NCBI GenBank assembly: GCA_905235675.1
Contig: CAJONC010000037.1
Span: forward strand, 1-61,055
DNA: 61,055 bases
From: an uncultured Bacteroidales bacterium
Lineage (GTDB): Bacteria > Bacteroidota > Bacteroidia > Bacteroidales > UBA932
Direction: 5' to 3'
The notes below the pieces were generated by a model. That model did no database searches. It worked only from the letters and a program-made list of their open reading frames with translations, and was not told the origin of the DNA. The translations under genes were made by a program, and so were the position numbers. The first letter of the stretch is position 1, and each line of letters starts with the position of its first letter. Below, one piece after another: positions 43,472 through 52,436 of this stretch.

Positions 43472-44509
43472 ATGAAAAAATACATTCTCATCGCCGCCGC
43501 AGTCCTGATGACTGCCACGGCATGCAAAAGCAACACTACCAGAATCTCCGGCCAGGTTCCGGAGGGAGTGGACTCCGTAGTGGCCGAAGTCGCCGGAGAG
43601 ACCTACACTTTCGAGGTGTCCGACGGAAAGTTCGAGGGCAGCGTCCCCGTGTATGTCTACGATATCAGCAATCTCAAGGCAGGTGGAATGATTCAGACCT
43701 TTGTGGCAGACGGCAGCAGGCTGAGCGTCGATTTTACCGCCGACGAAGACGACCAGGCCGTCAGCTCCGACAAGGAGTCCGTGCAGGAGGCGTACAACGA
43801 TATCATTGAATGGTATATTGAGTTCATGGAGGAGTACGACGCCAAGGCGCGTGCAGGCGAAATGACCGCCGAACTCGATGAAGAACTCACGAAGGAGTAT
43901 GTCGAAGACCTGAAGGAATTTGCAAAGGAGAACAGCGGCAATGTGATTGGCGCACAGAGTGTTATCCTGCTGAACGGCCAGGTCGAGGACTCCGAGCTTG
44001 AAGAGATAATAGCCGGCCTTAAGCCCGAGCTGGTAGCTGCCAACAAGGACGTGCAGGGTATCAAGGAGGGAATCGAAAAGCGTCGCGGAACCCAGGCGGG
44101 GAACATGTTCACCGACTTCGAGGTTGTGCAGCCGGACGGTACCATAGCAAAACTCTCCGACTATGTGGGCAAGGGCAAATACATCCTGGTAGATTTCTGG
44201 GCAAGCTGGTGCGGCCCCTGCAAGAGGGAAATTCCAAACATCAAGGCCGCCTATGAGAAATACAAGGGCGACAACTTCGACGTGCTGAGCGTCGCCGTGT
44301 GGGACAAGCCCGAAGATACGGTCAAGTCCGCCGCCGAGCACGGAGTGGTATGGAACCAGATTGTCAACGCACAGAGAATACCTACCGACATCTACGGCAT
44401 AGAAGGCATTCCCCATCTGATTCTGTTCGGCCCCGACGGCACCATTGTGAAGCGCGGCGAGGGCCTGCGCGGAGCAGGACTGGAGGAAACTCTTTCAAAG
44501 CTTCTGTAA
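43472..44509 (+). CDS. thioredoxin-like lipoprotein (TlpA/ResA type) with DUF4369-like N-domain
   Basis: The protein has 345 residues. The lipobox TATAC places Cys18. Residues about 22-100 resemble DUF4369 (ISGQVPEGVDSVVAEVAGET), followed by a helical linker (about 105-205) and a thioredoxin fold (about 210-345) with the active site WCGPC (246-250) and cis-Pro in GIEGIPHLIL. Reducing periplasmic thiol-disulfide oxidoreductase, possibly for cytochrome maturation or protein folding. It lies 12 nt after the DUF4270 gene and ends at a bidirectional terminator. Confidence 0.92.
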   Translation: MKKYILIAAAVLMTATACKSNTTRISGQVPEGVDSVVAEVAGETYTFEVSDGKFEGSVPVYVYDISNLKAGGMIQTFVADGSRLSVDFTADEDDQAVSSDKESVQEAYNDIIEWYIEFMEEYDAKARAGEMTAELDEELTKEYVEDLKEFAKENSGNVIGAQSVILLNGQVEDSELEEIIAGLKPELVAANKDVQGIKEGIEKRRGTQAGNMFTDFEVVQPDGTIAKLSDYVGKGKYILVDFWASWCGPCKREIPNIKAAYEKYKGDNFDVLSVAVWDKPEDTVKSAAEHGVVWNQIVNAQRIPTDIYGIEGIPHLILFGPDGTIVKRGEGLRGAGLEETLSKLL

Positions 44510-44530
44510 GGGCTCCCGCCTGAAACTGAA

Positions 44531-44557
44531 AAAGGCTGCCTTCATCGGGCAGCCTTT
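44531..44557. terminator. bidirectional terminator between the thioredoxin gene and acpP
   Basis: Perfect 10-bp stem (AAAGGCTGCC / GGCAGCCTTT) with a 7-nt loop; A-run on the left and T-run on the right. It lies between the convergent stops at 44509 and 44577. Confidence 0.85.
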
Positions 44558-44576
44558 ATTGCTTGTAGAAAGTTGA

Positions 44577-44831
44577 TTATTCGGGCTGGACGCCAAGTTT
44601 CTCGGCTACCTTTGCGATAGCATCGGCGACAGTTGCGATGGAGCTGGTTTCCTCATCGGGAATCTTCACTTCGAACACCTTCTCAAATTCCATGAGAAGC
44701 TCAACGGTATCAAGGGAATCTGCACCGAGGTCATTGGTGAAGTTTGCGCTTTCGGTAACCTCTGAAGGCTCTACACCGAGTTTGTCAACGATGATGGCCT
44801 TAACTTTCTTTACGATTTCTTCGTAGTTCAT
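44577..44831 (-). CDS. acpP: acyl carrier protein
   Basis: The protein has 84 residues. The phosphopantetheine site is Ser39 in [16 protein letters not shown]. It carries acyl chains in fatty acid and lipid A synthesis. In many Bacteroidota acpP precedes fabF; here it is monocistronic, with its own promoter and the bidirectional terminator. Confidence 0.97.
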   Translation of the reverse strand: MNYEEIVKKVKAIIVDKLGVEPSEVTESANFTNDLGADSLDTVELLMEFEKVFEVKIPDEETSSIATVADAIAKVAEKLGVQPE

Positions 44832-44879
44832 AATCCGGTTTATTTAATTATTTTTAGTACAATCGTCTAAAGGCGACTG

Positions 44880-44887
44880 CAAAGTTA
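44880..44887 (-). promoter_or_regulatory. -7 element (TAACTTTG) of acpP
   Basis: Perfect TAnnTTTG box, 48 nt before ATG 44831, in the short gap before the end of the pnuC-like gene. Confidence 0.55.
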
Positions 44888-44897
44888 ACAATTATTT

Positions 44898-45638
44898 TTA
44901 ATCTTGCAAAACCTCTTCTTTCTGACTGAGTTTCATCCAGATACGTATGGCGTTCAGGCCATTGAGGAGGTAGAAGCTGTATTTGATGAGGGGGACTATT
45001 GCATATCCGGCTTCCGGCACGGTGGCAAGCGTCACGGCCCACTGGATTATGGCGGTGATATTCACCAGAGTCCAGATATACCATTGCTCGGTGTAGGCCA
45101 TTGCCATCATTATCAGCGCCGTAATGTTCGCTGAGGTAATCATTGCGTCGAGTACCGTTTTGCCCCAGAGCAGTGTTCCGCCGGCCCTGGTGGTGATGAA
45201 GCACGAAATACCGAGGGCGACTGCAAACACTCCTGTGAAGATGCCGAGGAACATCAGCCATTTTTTGCCGTTCATCCTCTGCGCTTTCACTTTTTCCTTT
45301 GCATTCGCGCCGCGTTTGCGCCAGCTGAAGAACCCGACGAATTCCATCGGGATGAAATAAAGCACATAAAGCAGCAACTGCGAAGGCAGCTTGCTGTCGT
45401 AAAGTATGTAGGAGTAGATCAGCACGTCCACCAGTCCGAATACGAAGGTCCAGATGCTCCCGTTGGCGCTCAGCACCACGCTGATGACTCCCATCAGGGC
45501 GCCGAAGGTGGAAATGATGAGGAGGGCGGTCCTTGCGTCCGGTTCCTGAAGCTTGAAGATGCACGAGACAACCACGCACACCGCCATCCCTATAAGTATG
45601 AAGGCGTTGAATAATTTGTCGAATTTACTGTCTGCCAT
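44898..45638 (-). CDS. PnuC-like nicotinamide riboside/vitamin transporter
   Basis: The protein has 246 residues and about seven hydrophobic helices. Segments such as LIYSYILYDSKLPSQLLLYV, PMEFVGFFSWRKRG and a Trp-rich EQWYIWTLVNITAIIQW match the PnuC/SWEET-like fold. PnuC proteins take up nicotinamide riboside (or thiamine in relatives) by facilitated diffusion. The precise substrate cannot be told. Own promoter, monocistronic. Confidence 0.8.
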   Translation of the reverse strand: MADSKFDKLFNAFILIGMAVCVVVSCIFKLQEPDARTALLIISTFGALMGVISVVLSANGSIWTFVFGLVDVLIYSYILYDSKLPSQLLLYVLYFIPMEFVGFFSWRKRGANAKEKVKAQRMNGKKWLMFLGIFTGVFAVALGISCFITTRAGGTLLWGKTVLDAMITSANITALIMMAMAYTEQWYIWTLVNITAIIQWAVTLATVPEAGYAIVPLIKYSFYLLNGLNAIRIWMKLSQKEEVLQD

Positions 45639-45657
45639 AGTTCTTTGTTTTGGACTG

Positions 45658-45665
45658 CAAAGATA
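45658..45665 (-). promoter_or_regulatory. -7 element (TATCTTTG) of the pnuC-like gene
   Basis: Perfect TAnnTTTG box, 19 nt before ATG 45638. Confidence 0.6.
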
Positions 45666-45697
45666 GCATTATTTTTCGTTTGCATCGTCCGCCTCGT

Positions 45698-47484
45698 CTA
45701 CGCCTTGAGCGTTTCCAGGATGCGTGCGGCGAGGGTGGGGCCGACGAAGGCGGCCAGATCCGCAGGATCCGCATCGGCGATGCGGGCGACCGAGCCGTAG
45801 TGCAGCAGCAGGCGCTCTTCGGTCTGTTTGCCCACGCCTTTTATGTCGGTCAGGGCGGAGTGCAGGGCGGATTTGCTGCGCAGATCCCTGTGGAAGGTGA
45901 TGCCGAAGCGGTGCGCCTCGTCGCGAATCTGCTGCAGAAGCTTCAGCGCCTGTGAGTTCCGATCTATGAAGAGGGGATAGGGATCGCCTACGCGTATGAC
46001 TTCTTCCAGCCTTTTCGCCAGGCCGATTACCGTCACCTTGTCGGACAGCCCGAGTTCGCACAGGGCCTGCCATGCAAATTCCAGCTGCCCTTTGCCACCG
46101 TCAATCACTATCAGCTGCGGGATATCGTCGGGGGCTTCTGCAAGCATCCTGGAATAGCGGCGGTTGACAACTTCTTTCATGGAGGCATAGTCGTTGGCGC
46201 CTATCACGGTCTTTATCTTGAACTTGCGGTAATCCTTTTTGGATGGCCGGCCGTTTCGGAACACTACGCAGCTTGCCACAGGGTTGGTCCCCTGGATGTT
46301 GGAGTTGTCGAAGCACTCCATACGGGCAGCTCGTTCATTCCGAGGGCCTTGCGGAGTTCTTCCAGCACGCTGCGGCGGTATTCGTCGGGGTCGGTGTGCT
46401 CGCGCTGCCTGAGGGTGTTGAAGTGATATTCGCGGGCGTTCTTTGCGCTCAGTTCCAGCAGGGAAAGCTTGTCTCCTTTCACCGGAACGGTATATCTGGC
46501 TCCTGGCAGCTGCACGTCGGGGAGGAAGGGAACGATTATATCCCTGGACAGTTCTCCGAACTTGCTTTCTATTTCGGCTATGAATTCGCTCAGCACCGCG
46601 TCCTGATCTTCTTCTATATTCATCTTGAAGCCGAGGTTCAGGCTCTGCACTATCGCACCCCCTCGAAGCCTCAGGAAGTTCCCGAAGGCCTCAGGGCCGT
46701 CGAACACCAGGCTGAAAACGTCGGCGTCGTTGTCCTTCGCGGCGGTAATGATGCTGCGGGCGTAGTGCTTGCGCAGGGCGTCTATCTTGTCTTTGTAAAC
46801 CTGTGCGGTCTCGAAGTCGAGGGCCGCGGCGGCTTCCTGCATCTTCCCTTCATATTCTTTGACTATCGCGCCTGCTCCGCCTTTCAGGAAGGTGACAATC
46901 TCCTCTATCCATCCGTTGTACTCCTCCACCGAAACCTTGCCCACGCAGCAACCTTTGCAGCGGCCGATGTGGAAGTCGAGGCAGGGACGTATCTTCCCGC
47001 GCATTATGGTGTCGGAGTCTATCTTGTGCCGGCAGCTGCGCAGCGGATAGCTTGCTTCGAAGAATTCCAGCAGGTAGCGGGCGTGCATCACGGTGCTGTA
47101 GGGCCCGAAGTAGCGCGAGCCGTTCTTCTCGATGCGCCGAGTGAGGAATATGCGGGGATAGGGCTCGGCCGTGACGCATATCCAGGGATAGGTCTTCGAG
47201 TCCTTGAGAAGTATGTTGTATTTTGGTTTGTACTGCTTTATGAGATTGTTTTCCAGAAGCAGGGCGTCGGCTTCGGTGTCCACCACACTGTACTGCACGT
47301 CGGCGATCTTGCTTACGAGTATGCGAGTCTTGGTGTTCAGCCTCTCCGGCGGCACGAAGTACTGCGCCACCCTCTTGTGCAGATCCTTCGCCTTGCCCAC
47401 ATAAATCACCTCCCCGTCGGCATTGTAATACCGATACACCCCGGGGCTGTGCGGCAGCAGCGCTATCTTTTCGCGGACGTCCAT
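45698..47484 (-). pseudogene. uvrC: excinuclease ABC subunit C, split by a frameshift
   Basis: The 5' frame (47484 to about 46320) holds the GIY-YIG nuclease domain (SPGVYRYYNADGEVIYVGKA), the Cys cluster RPCLDFHIGRCKGCC and the UVR motif. The 3' frame (to 45698) holds the RNase H-like nuclease (MECFDNSNIQGTNPVASCVV, VIDGGKGQLEF) and the helix-hairpin-helix DIKGVGKQTEERLLLHYGS. The frames meet at GGG 46324-46326: adding one G there joins them as ELPRMECFDNSN, the normal family sequence. No slippery site is seen. Either a real one-base deletion inactivating repair, or a sequencing/assembly error; the latter is plausible because both halves look unmutated. Confidence 0.9.
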
Positions 47485-47491
47485 GGCGTTG

Positions 47492-47499
47492 CAAAGATA
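47492..47499 (-). promoter_or_regulatory. -7 element (TATCTTTG) of uvrC
   Basis: Perfect TAnnTTTG box only 7 nt upstream of ATG 47484. Confidence 0.55.
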
Positions 47500-47546
47500 G
47501 TCAAATTATCCGTGCCCTGCTACTTGTCGGGTGTCAGTGGAATAAA

Positions 47547-47580
47547 AATCAGGGGCGCCGGGAAACCGGCACCCCTGATT
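47547..47580 (-). terminator. terminator after rpsC
   Basis: Stem of 15 bp with one G-T type mismatch (inner arms CAGGGGCGCCGG and CCGGCACCCCTG, loop GAAA), followed on the minus strand by TTTTTATT. It ends the rplC-rpsC transcript 38 nt after the rpsC stop, at the break in the ribosomal cluster. Confidence 0.85.
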
Positions 47581-47618
47581 GAATAAGTATTTGTGTCTCA
47601 GTAAATAACCTGAAACGC

Positions 47619-48380
47619 TCACTTCTGTTCGCGACGTCCTCCGCGACGGTCACCGCCTTCGCGACGTCCTCCGCGGCGCTCGCCTCCGCGGCTGCCGCTG
47701 CGCTGGCCTGCGGCCTGTGCGTTTGCAGCTGCGATGGCGGCGGGAGTAAGATCCTGCTTGCCGTACTTCTCACCGTTGCAGATCCAGACCTTGATGCCGA
47801 GGCATCCGACCTTGGTGTTTGCAACTGCAAGAGCGTAGTCGATGTCGGCGCGGAATGTATGCAGAGGGGTACGGCCCTCTTTGAACATTTCGCTGCGTGC
47901 CATTTCGGCGCCGCCGATACGGCCGCTGATCTGCACCTTGATACCCTCGGCGCCTACGCGCATTGCGTTGGCGATTGCCATCTTGATGGCACGCCTGTAG
48001 GATACACGGCCTTCGATCTGGCGGGCGATGCTGTCGGATACGAAACGGGCATCGACCTCGGGACGCTTAACCTCGTAGATGTTGATCTGGACTTCCTTGC
48101 CGGTGACCTTCTTGAGCTCTTCCTTGAGCTTGTCGACCTCGGTGCCTCCCTTGCCGATGATGAAACCGGGACGGGCTGCATAGATGGTGACAGTGATGAG
48201 CTTGAGGGTGCGCTCGATGACGATCCTGCTGAGGCCGGCCTTTGCAAGACGGTTGTTCAGATACTTGCGGATCTCATAGTCTTCGGCGATCTTCTCGGCG
48301 TAGTTGCCACCGCACCAGTTGGAATCCCAACCGCGGGTGATACCGATTCTGTTGCTGATAGGATTAGTTTTCTGTCCCAT
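47619..48380 (-). CDS. rpsC: 30S ribosomal protein S3
   Basis: The protein has 253 residues. [20 protein letters not shown], the KH domain ([19 protein letters not shown]) and [20 protein letters not shown] identify S3, at the mRNA entry. The last 27 residues are an Arg/Gly-rich tail ([20 protein letters not shown]). It is normally followed by rplP; here a terminator follows instead. Confidence 0.98.
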   Translation of the reverse strand: MGQKTNPISNRIGITRGWDSNWCGGNYAEKIAEDYEIRKYLNNRLAKAGLSRIVIERTLKLITVTIYAARPGFIIGKGGTEVDKLKEELKKVTGKEVQINIYEVKRPEVDARFVSDSIARQIEGRVSYRRAIKMAIANAMRVGAEGIKVQISGRIGGAEMARSEMFKEGRTPLHTFRADIDYALAVANTKVGCLGIKVWICNGEKYGKQDLTPAAIAAANAQAAGQRSGSRGGERRGGRREGGDRRGGRREQK

Positions 48381-48381
48381 A

Positions 48382-48798
48382 TTATTTCTCCTCTACGGGT
48401 TTTTTGACATCAAGAATCACGGTGACATGGTTGGAACGCTTGCGGATGCGTCCGGCACGGCCCTGGGGGCAGGGACGGATGCGCTTGAGCGTGCGTCCTT
48501 CGTCGACCATGATGGTCTTCACATAAACATTGCCATTGTCGAGTTCTTTGGCCATCTCGGGATTCTTTGCCTCCCAGTTGGCGACTGCGCTGCGCAGGAG
48601 TTTTTCCAGACTGGTGCTGGCTTCCCTCTTGGAGTAGTGCAGAAGGTCGATAGCGTGATTTACCTCGACACCGCGAACGGTATCGGCGACAAGGCGCATT
48701 TTCCGGGGCGAAGTGGGAACGTTGTTAAGTTTGGCGATTGCCGTGGCTTTCTTTGCTTCCTTGAGCTTTTCAGCCATCTCATATTTTCTCTTTCCCAT
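48382..48798 (-). CDS. rplV: 50S ribosomal protein L22
   Basis: The protein has 138 residues. [20 protein letters not shown] and the C-terminal [19 protein letters not shown] identify L22, whose loop lines the exit tunnel. It has a charged N-terminal extension ([20 protein letters not shown]); Met8 is an alternative start. It lies 1 nt before rpsC. Confidence 0.97.
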   Translation of the reverse strand: MGKRKYEMAEKLKEAKKATAIAKLNNVPTSPRKMRLVADTVRGVEVNHAIDLLHYSKREASTSLEKLLRSAVANWEAKNPEMAKELDNGNVYVKTIMVDEGRTLKRIRPCPQGRAGRIRKRSNHVTVILDVKKPVEEK

Positions 48799-48803
48799 AG
48801 CTG

Positions 48804-49073
48804 CTACTTGTTATTTCCGGAGTGGCCCTTGAACGTACGTGTAGGAGCGAACTCACCGAGTTTGTGCCCTACCATCTGCTCGGTAACATAAACAGGAATG
48901 AACTTGTTCCCGTTGTGCACGGCGATAGTATGGCCGATGAAGTCCGGGGAGATCATGCTGGAGCGGGACCAGGTCTTGACCACCTCTTTCTTTTTGCTGC
49001 CATCATTCATGGCAAGTATCCTCTTTTCGAGGGCTTCCTGAATGTATGGACCTTTTCTTAATGAACGACTCAT
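48804..49073 (-). CDS. rpsS: 30S ribosomal protein S19
   Basis: The protein has 89 residues. [39 protein letters not shown] and [18 protein letters not shown] are typical. A head protein contacting L5 and S13. Confidence 0.98.
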   Translation of the reverse strand: MSRSLRKGPYIQEALEKRILAMNDGSKKKEVVKTWSRSSMISPDFIGHTIAVHNGNKFIPVYVTEQMVGHKLGEFAPTRTFKGHSGNNK

Positions 49074-49092
49074 ATTCTCTAAGTTTTACCTG

Positions 49093-49917
49093 TTACTTCT
49101 TTCTTCTTTCAATAATGAACTTGTTGGACGCAGCCTTCGGATTGCGTGTCTTGTAACCCTTTGCAGGCAGACCCTTGCGCGAACGGGGATGTCCGCCGGA
49201 TGCGCGGCCTTCACCACCTCCCATAGGGTGATCGTGAGGGTTCATGACGACACCACGGTTGTGAGGGCGCTTGCCGAGCCAGCGGCGGCGTCCTGCCTTG
49301 CCGTGCGATTCGAGGTTGTGGTCTGTGTTGGAGACGACGCCCACGGTGGCGCGGCAGCTTACCAGCACCATGCGGGTTTCGCCCGAAGGCAGACGAAGGA
49401 TTGCGTGGTTGCCCTCGCGTGCGGCGAGCTGTGCGGAGGTTCCGGCGGAACGGGCCATTGCGGCGCCCTGTCCGGGACGGAGCTCGATGTTGTGCACGAG
49501 GGTACCTACAGGAATCTCAGAGAGAGGGAGGCAGTTGCCGACTTCGGGAGCGACGCCGCTTCCGGAGGCGATAACCTGGCCTACCTTGATGCCGTCGGGA
49601 GCAATGATGTATTTCTTTACTCCGTCTTCGTATTCCACGAGGGCGATGCGTGCGCTGCGGTTCGGATCATACTCGATGGTCCTGACCGTTGCGGTGCAGT
49701 CGTCCTTGGTACGATGGAAGTCGATGACGCGGTACATTTTCTTGTGTCCGCCACCGATATAACGCATAGTCATCTGGCCGGTGTTGTTGCGTCCGCCAGT
49801 GCTCTTGAGGGGCTCCAGAAGGGCCTTGTGAGGTTTCTTGGTGGTAATCTCCTCGTAAGTGCTGATTACCTTGTTCCTCTGACCGGGAGTTACCGGTTTG
49901 AATTTTCTTACTGCCAT
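49093..49917 (-). CDS. rplB: 50S ribosomal protein L2
   Basis: The protein has 274 residues. [40 protein letters not shown] and the C-terminal [19 protein letters not shown] (with the conserved His) identify L2, needed for peptidyl transferase centre assembly. Confidence 0.98.
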   Translation of the reverse strand: MAVRKFKPVTPGQRNKVISTYEEITTKKPHKALLEPLKSTGGRNNTGQMTMRYIGGGHKKMYRVIDFHRTKDDCTATVRTIEYDPNRSARIALVEYEDGVKKYIIAPDGIKVGQVIASGSGVAPEVGNCLPLSEIPVGTLVHNIELRPGQGAAMARSAGTSAQLAAREGNHAILRLPSGETRMVLVSCRATVGVVSNTDHNLESHGKAGRRRWLGKRPHNRGVVMNPHDHPMGGGEGRASGGHPRSRKGLPAKGYKTRNPKAASNKFIIERRKK

Positions 49918-49932
49918 TTTCCGTGCCTCCTA

Positions 49933-50223
49933 TTATATGTTAGCGTAGAAGTCAATCTTATCATCACCCTCGAGGGTCACATAGGCCTTCTTGAAGTGGT
50001 TGGTGCGGCCGGTAAGGAGGCCCGCCTTGGTGTAGCGGCTCTTGCGCTTGCCGTGATAATTGACTGTATTGACATCGGCGACCCTCACACCATAGAGAGT
50101 CTCCACTGCGTTCTTGATCTGAAGCTTGTTCGCTTTGCGGTCTACCACAAAACCGTAACGGTTCAATTTTTCGCCCTGATCCGTCAGCTTCTCGGTTACT
50201 ATTGGCTTAATGATAATTCCCAT
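49933..50223 (-). CDS. rplW: 50S ribosomal protein L23
   Basis: The protein has 96 residues. IIKPIVTEKLTDQGEKLNRY and IKNAVETLYGVRVADVNTVN identify L23, the docking site for trigger factor and SRP at the tunnel exit. It lies between rplD and rplB. Confidence 0.97.
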   Translation of the reverse strand: MGIIIKPIVTEKLTDQGEKLNRYGFVVDRKANKLQIKNAVETLYGVRVADVNTVNYHGKRKSRYTKAGLLTGRTNHFKKAYVTLEGDDKIDFYANI

Positions 50224-50231
50224 CGCTCAAA

Positions 50232-50858
50232 TTATTTTTTCCTTTCGGCGAGGATGTCCTGCACTCCGTCAACAATCACGAGGCTGTTGGCCTTCACGAT
50301 TTCATAGGTGTTGATTTCGTCTACAGTGATGACATTTGCGTAAGGAAGGTTACGGGATGAAAGATAAATATTCTCGGAATTCTTGGGAAGAACGACGAGA
50401 ACGTTGCGGTCGCCGGCCTTGAGGTTGGCGAGGATCTGTGCGAATTCCTTTGTCTTGGGAGCTTCCATCGTGAAGGGTTCCACCACGGTGATTGCATTGT
50501 CCTTGACCTTGTAGCTGAGGGCGGAGCAACGAGCGAGGGATTTGACCTTCTTGTTGAGCTTGGTGTGATAGAAACGGGGCACGGGGCCGAATACGCGGCC
50601 GCCGCCTACGAAGATATTCGCCTTGAGGGAACCATGACGCGCACCGCCGCCGCCTTTCTGGCGTCCGAGCTTCTTGGTGCTGTGTGCAATCTCGCTGCGG
50701 TCCTTGGTCTTGGCATTGCCGTGACGCTGGTTTGCGAGGTACTGTACTACGTCGAGATAGATGGCGTGATCATTGGGTTCGATACCGAAGATGTCCTCTG
50801 CGAGGTCCACCTGCTTTCCGGACTCTGTTCCGTCGATTTTGTAAACAGGAAGTTTCAT
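50232..50858 (-). CDS. rplD: 50S ribosomal protein L4
   Basis: The protein has 208 residues. The tunnel loop segment KLGRQKGGGGARHGSLKANI and RVFGPVPRFYHTKLNKKVKS identify L4. In E. coli it regulates the S10 operon; no matching leader is evident here. It lies 2 nt after rplC. Confidence 0.98.
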   Translation of the reverse strand: MKLPVYKIDGTESGKQVDLAEDIFGIEPNDHAIYLDVVQYLANQRHGNAKTKDRSEIAHSTKKLGRQKGGGGARHGSLKANIFVGGGRVFGPVPRFYHTKLNKKVKSLARCSALSYKVKDNAITVVEPFTMEAPKTKEFAQILANLKAGDRNVLVVLPKNSENIYLSSRNLPYANVITVDEINTYEIVKANSLVIVDGVQDILAERKK

Positions 50859-50860
50859 AA

Positions 50861-51487
50861 TTACGCCTCCAAAATTAAATAAGAACCTTTGGCTCCGGGT
50901 ACGGAACCTTTGACAACGATGAGATTGTTCTCAGGGATGACCTTGATAACCTGAAGGTTGAATACCTTCACGCGCTCATTTCCCATGTGACCTGCCATAC
51001 GCATTCCGGGGAATACGCGGGAAGGCCATGAGGATGCACCCATGGAACCGGGGTGACGAAGACGGTTGTGCTGGCCGTGAGTCTGGCCGCCTACACCAGC
51101 GAAGTGGTGACGGTGCACAACGCCCTGGAAACCCTTACCTTTGGAAGTTCCGACAACATCCACGAAGCCCACGTCTTCGGTGAAGACGTCGGCGACGGTG
51201 AGAGTGTCGCCAAGCTTGAGATCAGCTCCGAAATCTGCTTCAAACTCCACGAGCTTGCGCATAGGAGGGACCCCTGCCTTTTCAAAGTGACCCTGGAGGG
51301 CCTTGCTGGTGTGCTTCTCTGTGGTTTCGTCATAGGCAAGCTGCACGGCGGCATAGCCGTCTTTTTCAACTGTGCGGATTTGCGTGACAACGCACGGACC
51401 AGCCTCGATAACGGTGCACGGGAGGTTCTTCCCGTCGGCACCGAAAACGGAAGTCATTCCGATTTTCTTTCCAATTAATCCAGGCAT
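50861..51487 (-). CDS. rplC: 50S ribosomal protein L3
   Basis: The protein has 208 residues. [20 protein letters not shown] and [20 protein letters not shown], with [20 protein letters not shown], identify L3, an assembly initiator near the peptidyl transferase centre. It is the first gene of this segment: rpsJ, which usually precedes it, is not upstream, and cdaA lies divergently instead. Confidence 0.98.
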   Translation of the reverse strand: MPGLIGKKIGMTSVFGADGKNLPCTVIEAGPCVVTQIRTVEKDGYAAVQLAYDETTEKHTSKALQGHFEKAGVPPMRKLVEFEADFGADLKLGDTLTVADVFTEDVGFVDVVGTSKGKGFQGVVHRHHFAGVGGQTHGQHNRLRHPGSMGASSWPSRVFPGMRMAGHMGNERVKVFNLQVIKVIPENNLIVVKGSVPGAKGSYLILEA

Positions 51488-51546
51488 TGGTTTGATAATT
51501 AATTGTTAATAAGTACTTTACTTAAATGCCCCTTTTTTGGGGGCTG

Positions 51547-51577
51547 CAAATATACGAGTTTTTTTTCAAAATACAAT
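51547..51577 (-). promoter_or_regulatory. promoter of the rplC-rpsC operon
   Basis: On the minus strand: ATTG (51574-51577), 19-nt spacer, TATATTTG (51547-51554), a strong Bacteroidetes promoter. The leader to ATG 51487 is about 50 nt. A GC hairpin (51528-51544) lies at the expected transcript start. Confidence 0.75.
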
Positions 51578-51600
51578 GGGTTGATTTACAACAAATTTAC

Positions 51601-51608
51601 TACCTTTG
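51601..51608 (+). promoter_or_regulatory. -7 element (TACCTTTG) directly before cdaA
   Basis: Perfect TAnnTTTG box, 6 nt before the first ATG at 51615 and 15 nt before the third in-frame ATG at 51624. Confidence 0.55.
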
Positions 51609-51614
51609 TGCAAT

Positions 51615-52430
51615 ATGATGCCAATGGACATACTCGGGTTTTTGCACCTGGGATTTACAGATATAGCTGACATAGTGGTAGTTGCCCTGATCCTTTACGC
51701 CGCATTCGACTGGCTCAAGGGGTCGTCTGCCGTCAATATCCTCCTCGCCATCGTCCTTCTGTTCATCATAAGGATAGTTGCGGTGGCTCTCAACATGAAA
51801 CTGCTGTCCGCCCTGCTGGACACCCTGATAGACGTGGGGGCCATAGCCCTGATTGTCATCTTCCAGCCGGAAATCCGCCAGTTCCTCAGCCGCCTCGGGC
51901 GCTCCACCGGCATCACCGGCGAAAAGCGCACCCTGATGAACCGCCTCTTCGGCCGCAGCGCCGACACCCTCGACGACCACACCGCACGCGAGCTCTCCAT
52001 CGCCTGCTTCGAAATGGCCGAGCAGAGAACGGGGGCCCTGATAGTGCTGCGGCGCAGGAACAGCCTTCAGGAGATTATCGACAACGGCAACCAGGTCGAC
52101 GCCGAGATAAGCGCCCCGCTGGTGGAAAACATCTTCTACGAAAACTCGCCCCTGCACGACGGGGCCATGATAATAGGCGGGAACCGCATCATCGCGGCCC
52201 GCTGCACCCTCCCCATAAGCACCCGCACCGACATCCCCGCAAAATACGGAATGAGGCACAAATCGGCCGTCGGGATAAGCGAACGCAGCGACGCCGACGT
52301 GATAGTGGTGAGCGAGCAGAGGGGCACGGTCTCTTTCGTAAGGGCCGGCAAGATTACCCAGGTGGACAGCCGCAACGCCCTCAAACTGATGCTGGAGCCC
52401 GCCAGGGAAGGAGATACTGAAATCAATTAG
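51615..52430 (+). CDS. cdaA: membrane diadenylate cyclase (CdaA)
   Basis: Three in-frame ATGs (51615, 51618, 51624) are possible; the first gives 271 residues. Three transmembrane helices lie in the first 85 residues (DIADIVVVALILYAAFDWL; VNILLAIVLLFIIRIVAVAL). The DAC domain has LHDGAMIIGGNRIIAARC (DGA motif) and GMRHKSAVGISE (RHxSA motif), the catalytic signatures for making cyclic di-AMP from two ATP. It governs osmolyte and cell-wall homeostasis. It ends 6 nt before mutS2, so they are probably co-transcribed. Confidence 0.95.
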   Translation: MMPMDILGFLHLGFTDIADIVVVALILYAAFDWLKGSSAVNILLAIVLLFIIRIVAVALNMKLLSALLDTLIDVGAIALIVIFQPEIRQFLSRLGRSTGITGEKRTLMNRLFGRSADTLDDHTARELSIACFEMAEQRTGALIVLRRRNSLQEIIDNGNQVDAEISAPLVENIFYENSPLHDGAMIIGGNRIIAARCTLPISTRTDIPAKYGMRHKSAVGISERSDADVIVVSEQRGTVSFVRAGKITQVDSRNALKLMLEPAREGDTEIN

Positions 52431-52436
52431 GAAGAG

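Noticed and set aside
46300..46340. Programmed ribosomal frameshift in uvrC
   Set aside because: No slippery sequence and no such mechanism known for uvrC; a one-base deletion or sequencing error explains it better.
37290..47510. Similar sequence TGCAAAGATAGT-AAATT at both ends of the block in the ribosomal cluster, as possible insertion repeats
   Set aside because: The shared part is the -7 promoter consensus on the minus strand of rplP and uvrC and is too short to be a recombination mark.
51528..51544. GC hairpin before rplC as an L4-type attenuator
   Set aside because: It overlaps the predicted transcription start, so it would be mostly or partly outside the mRNA.
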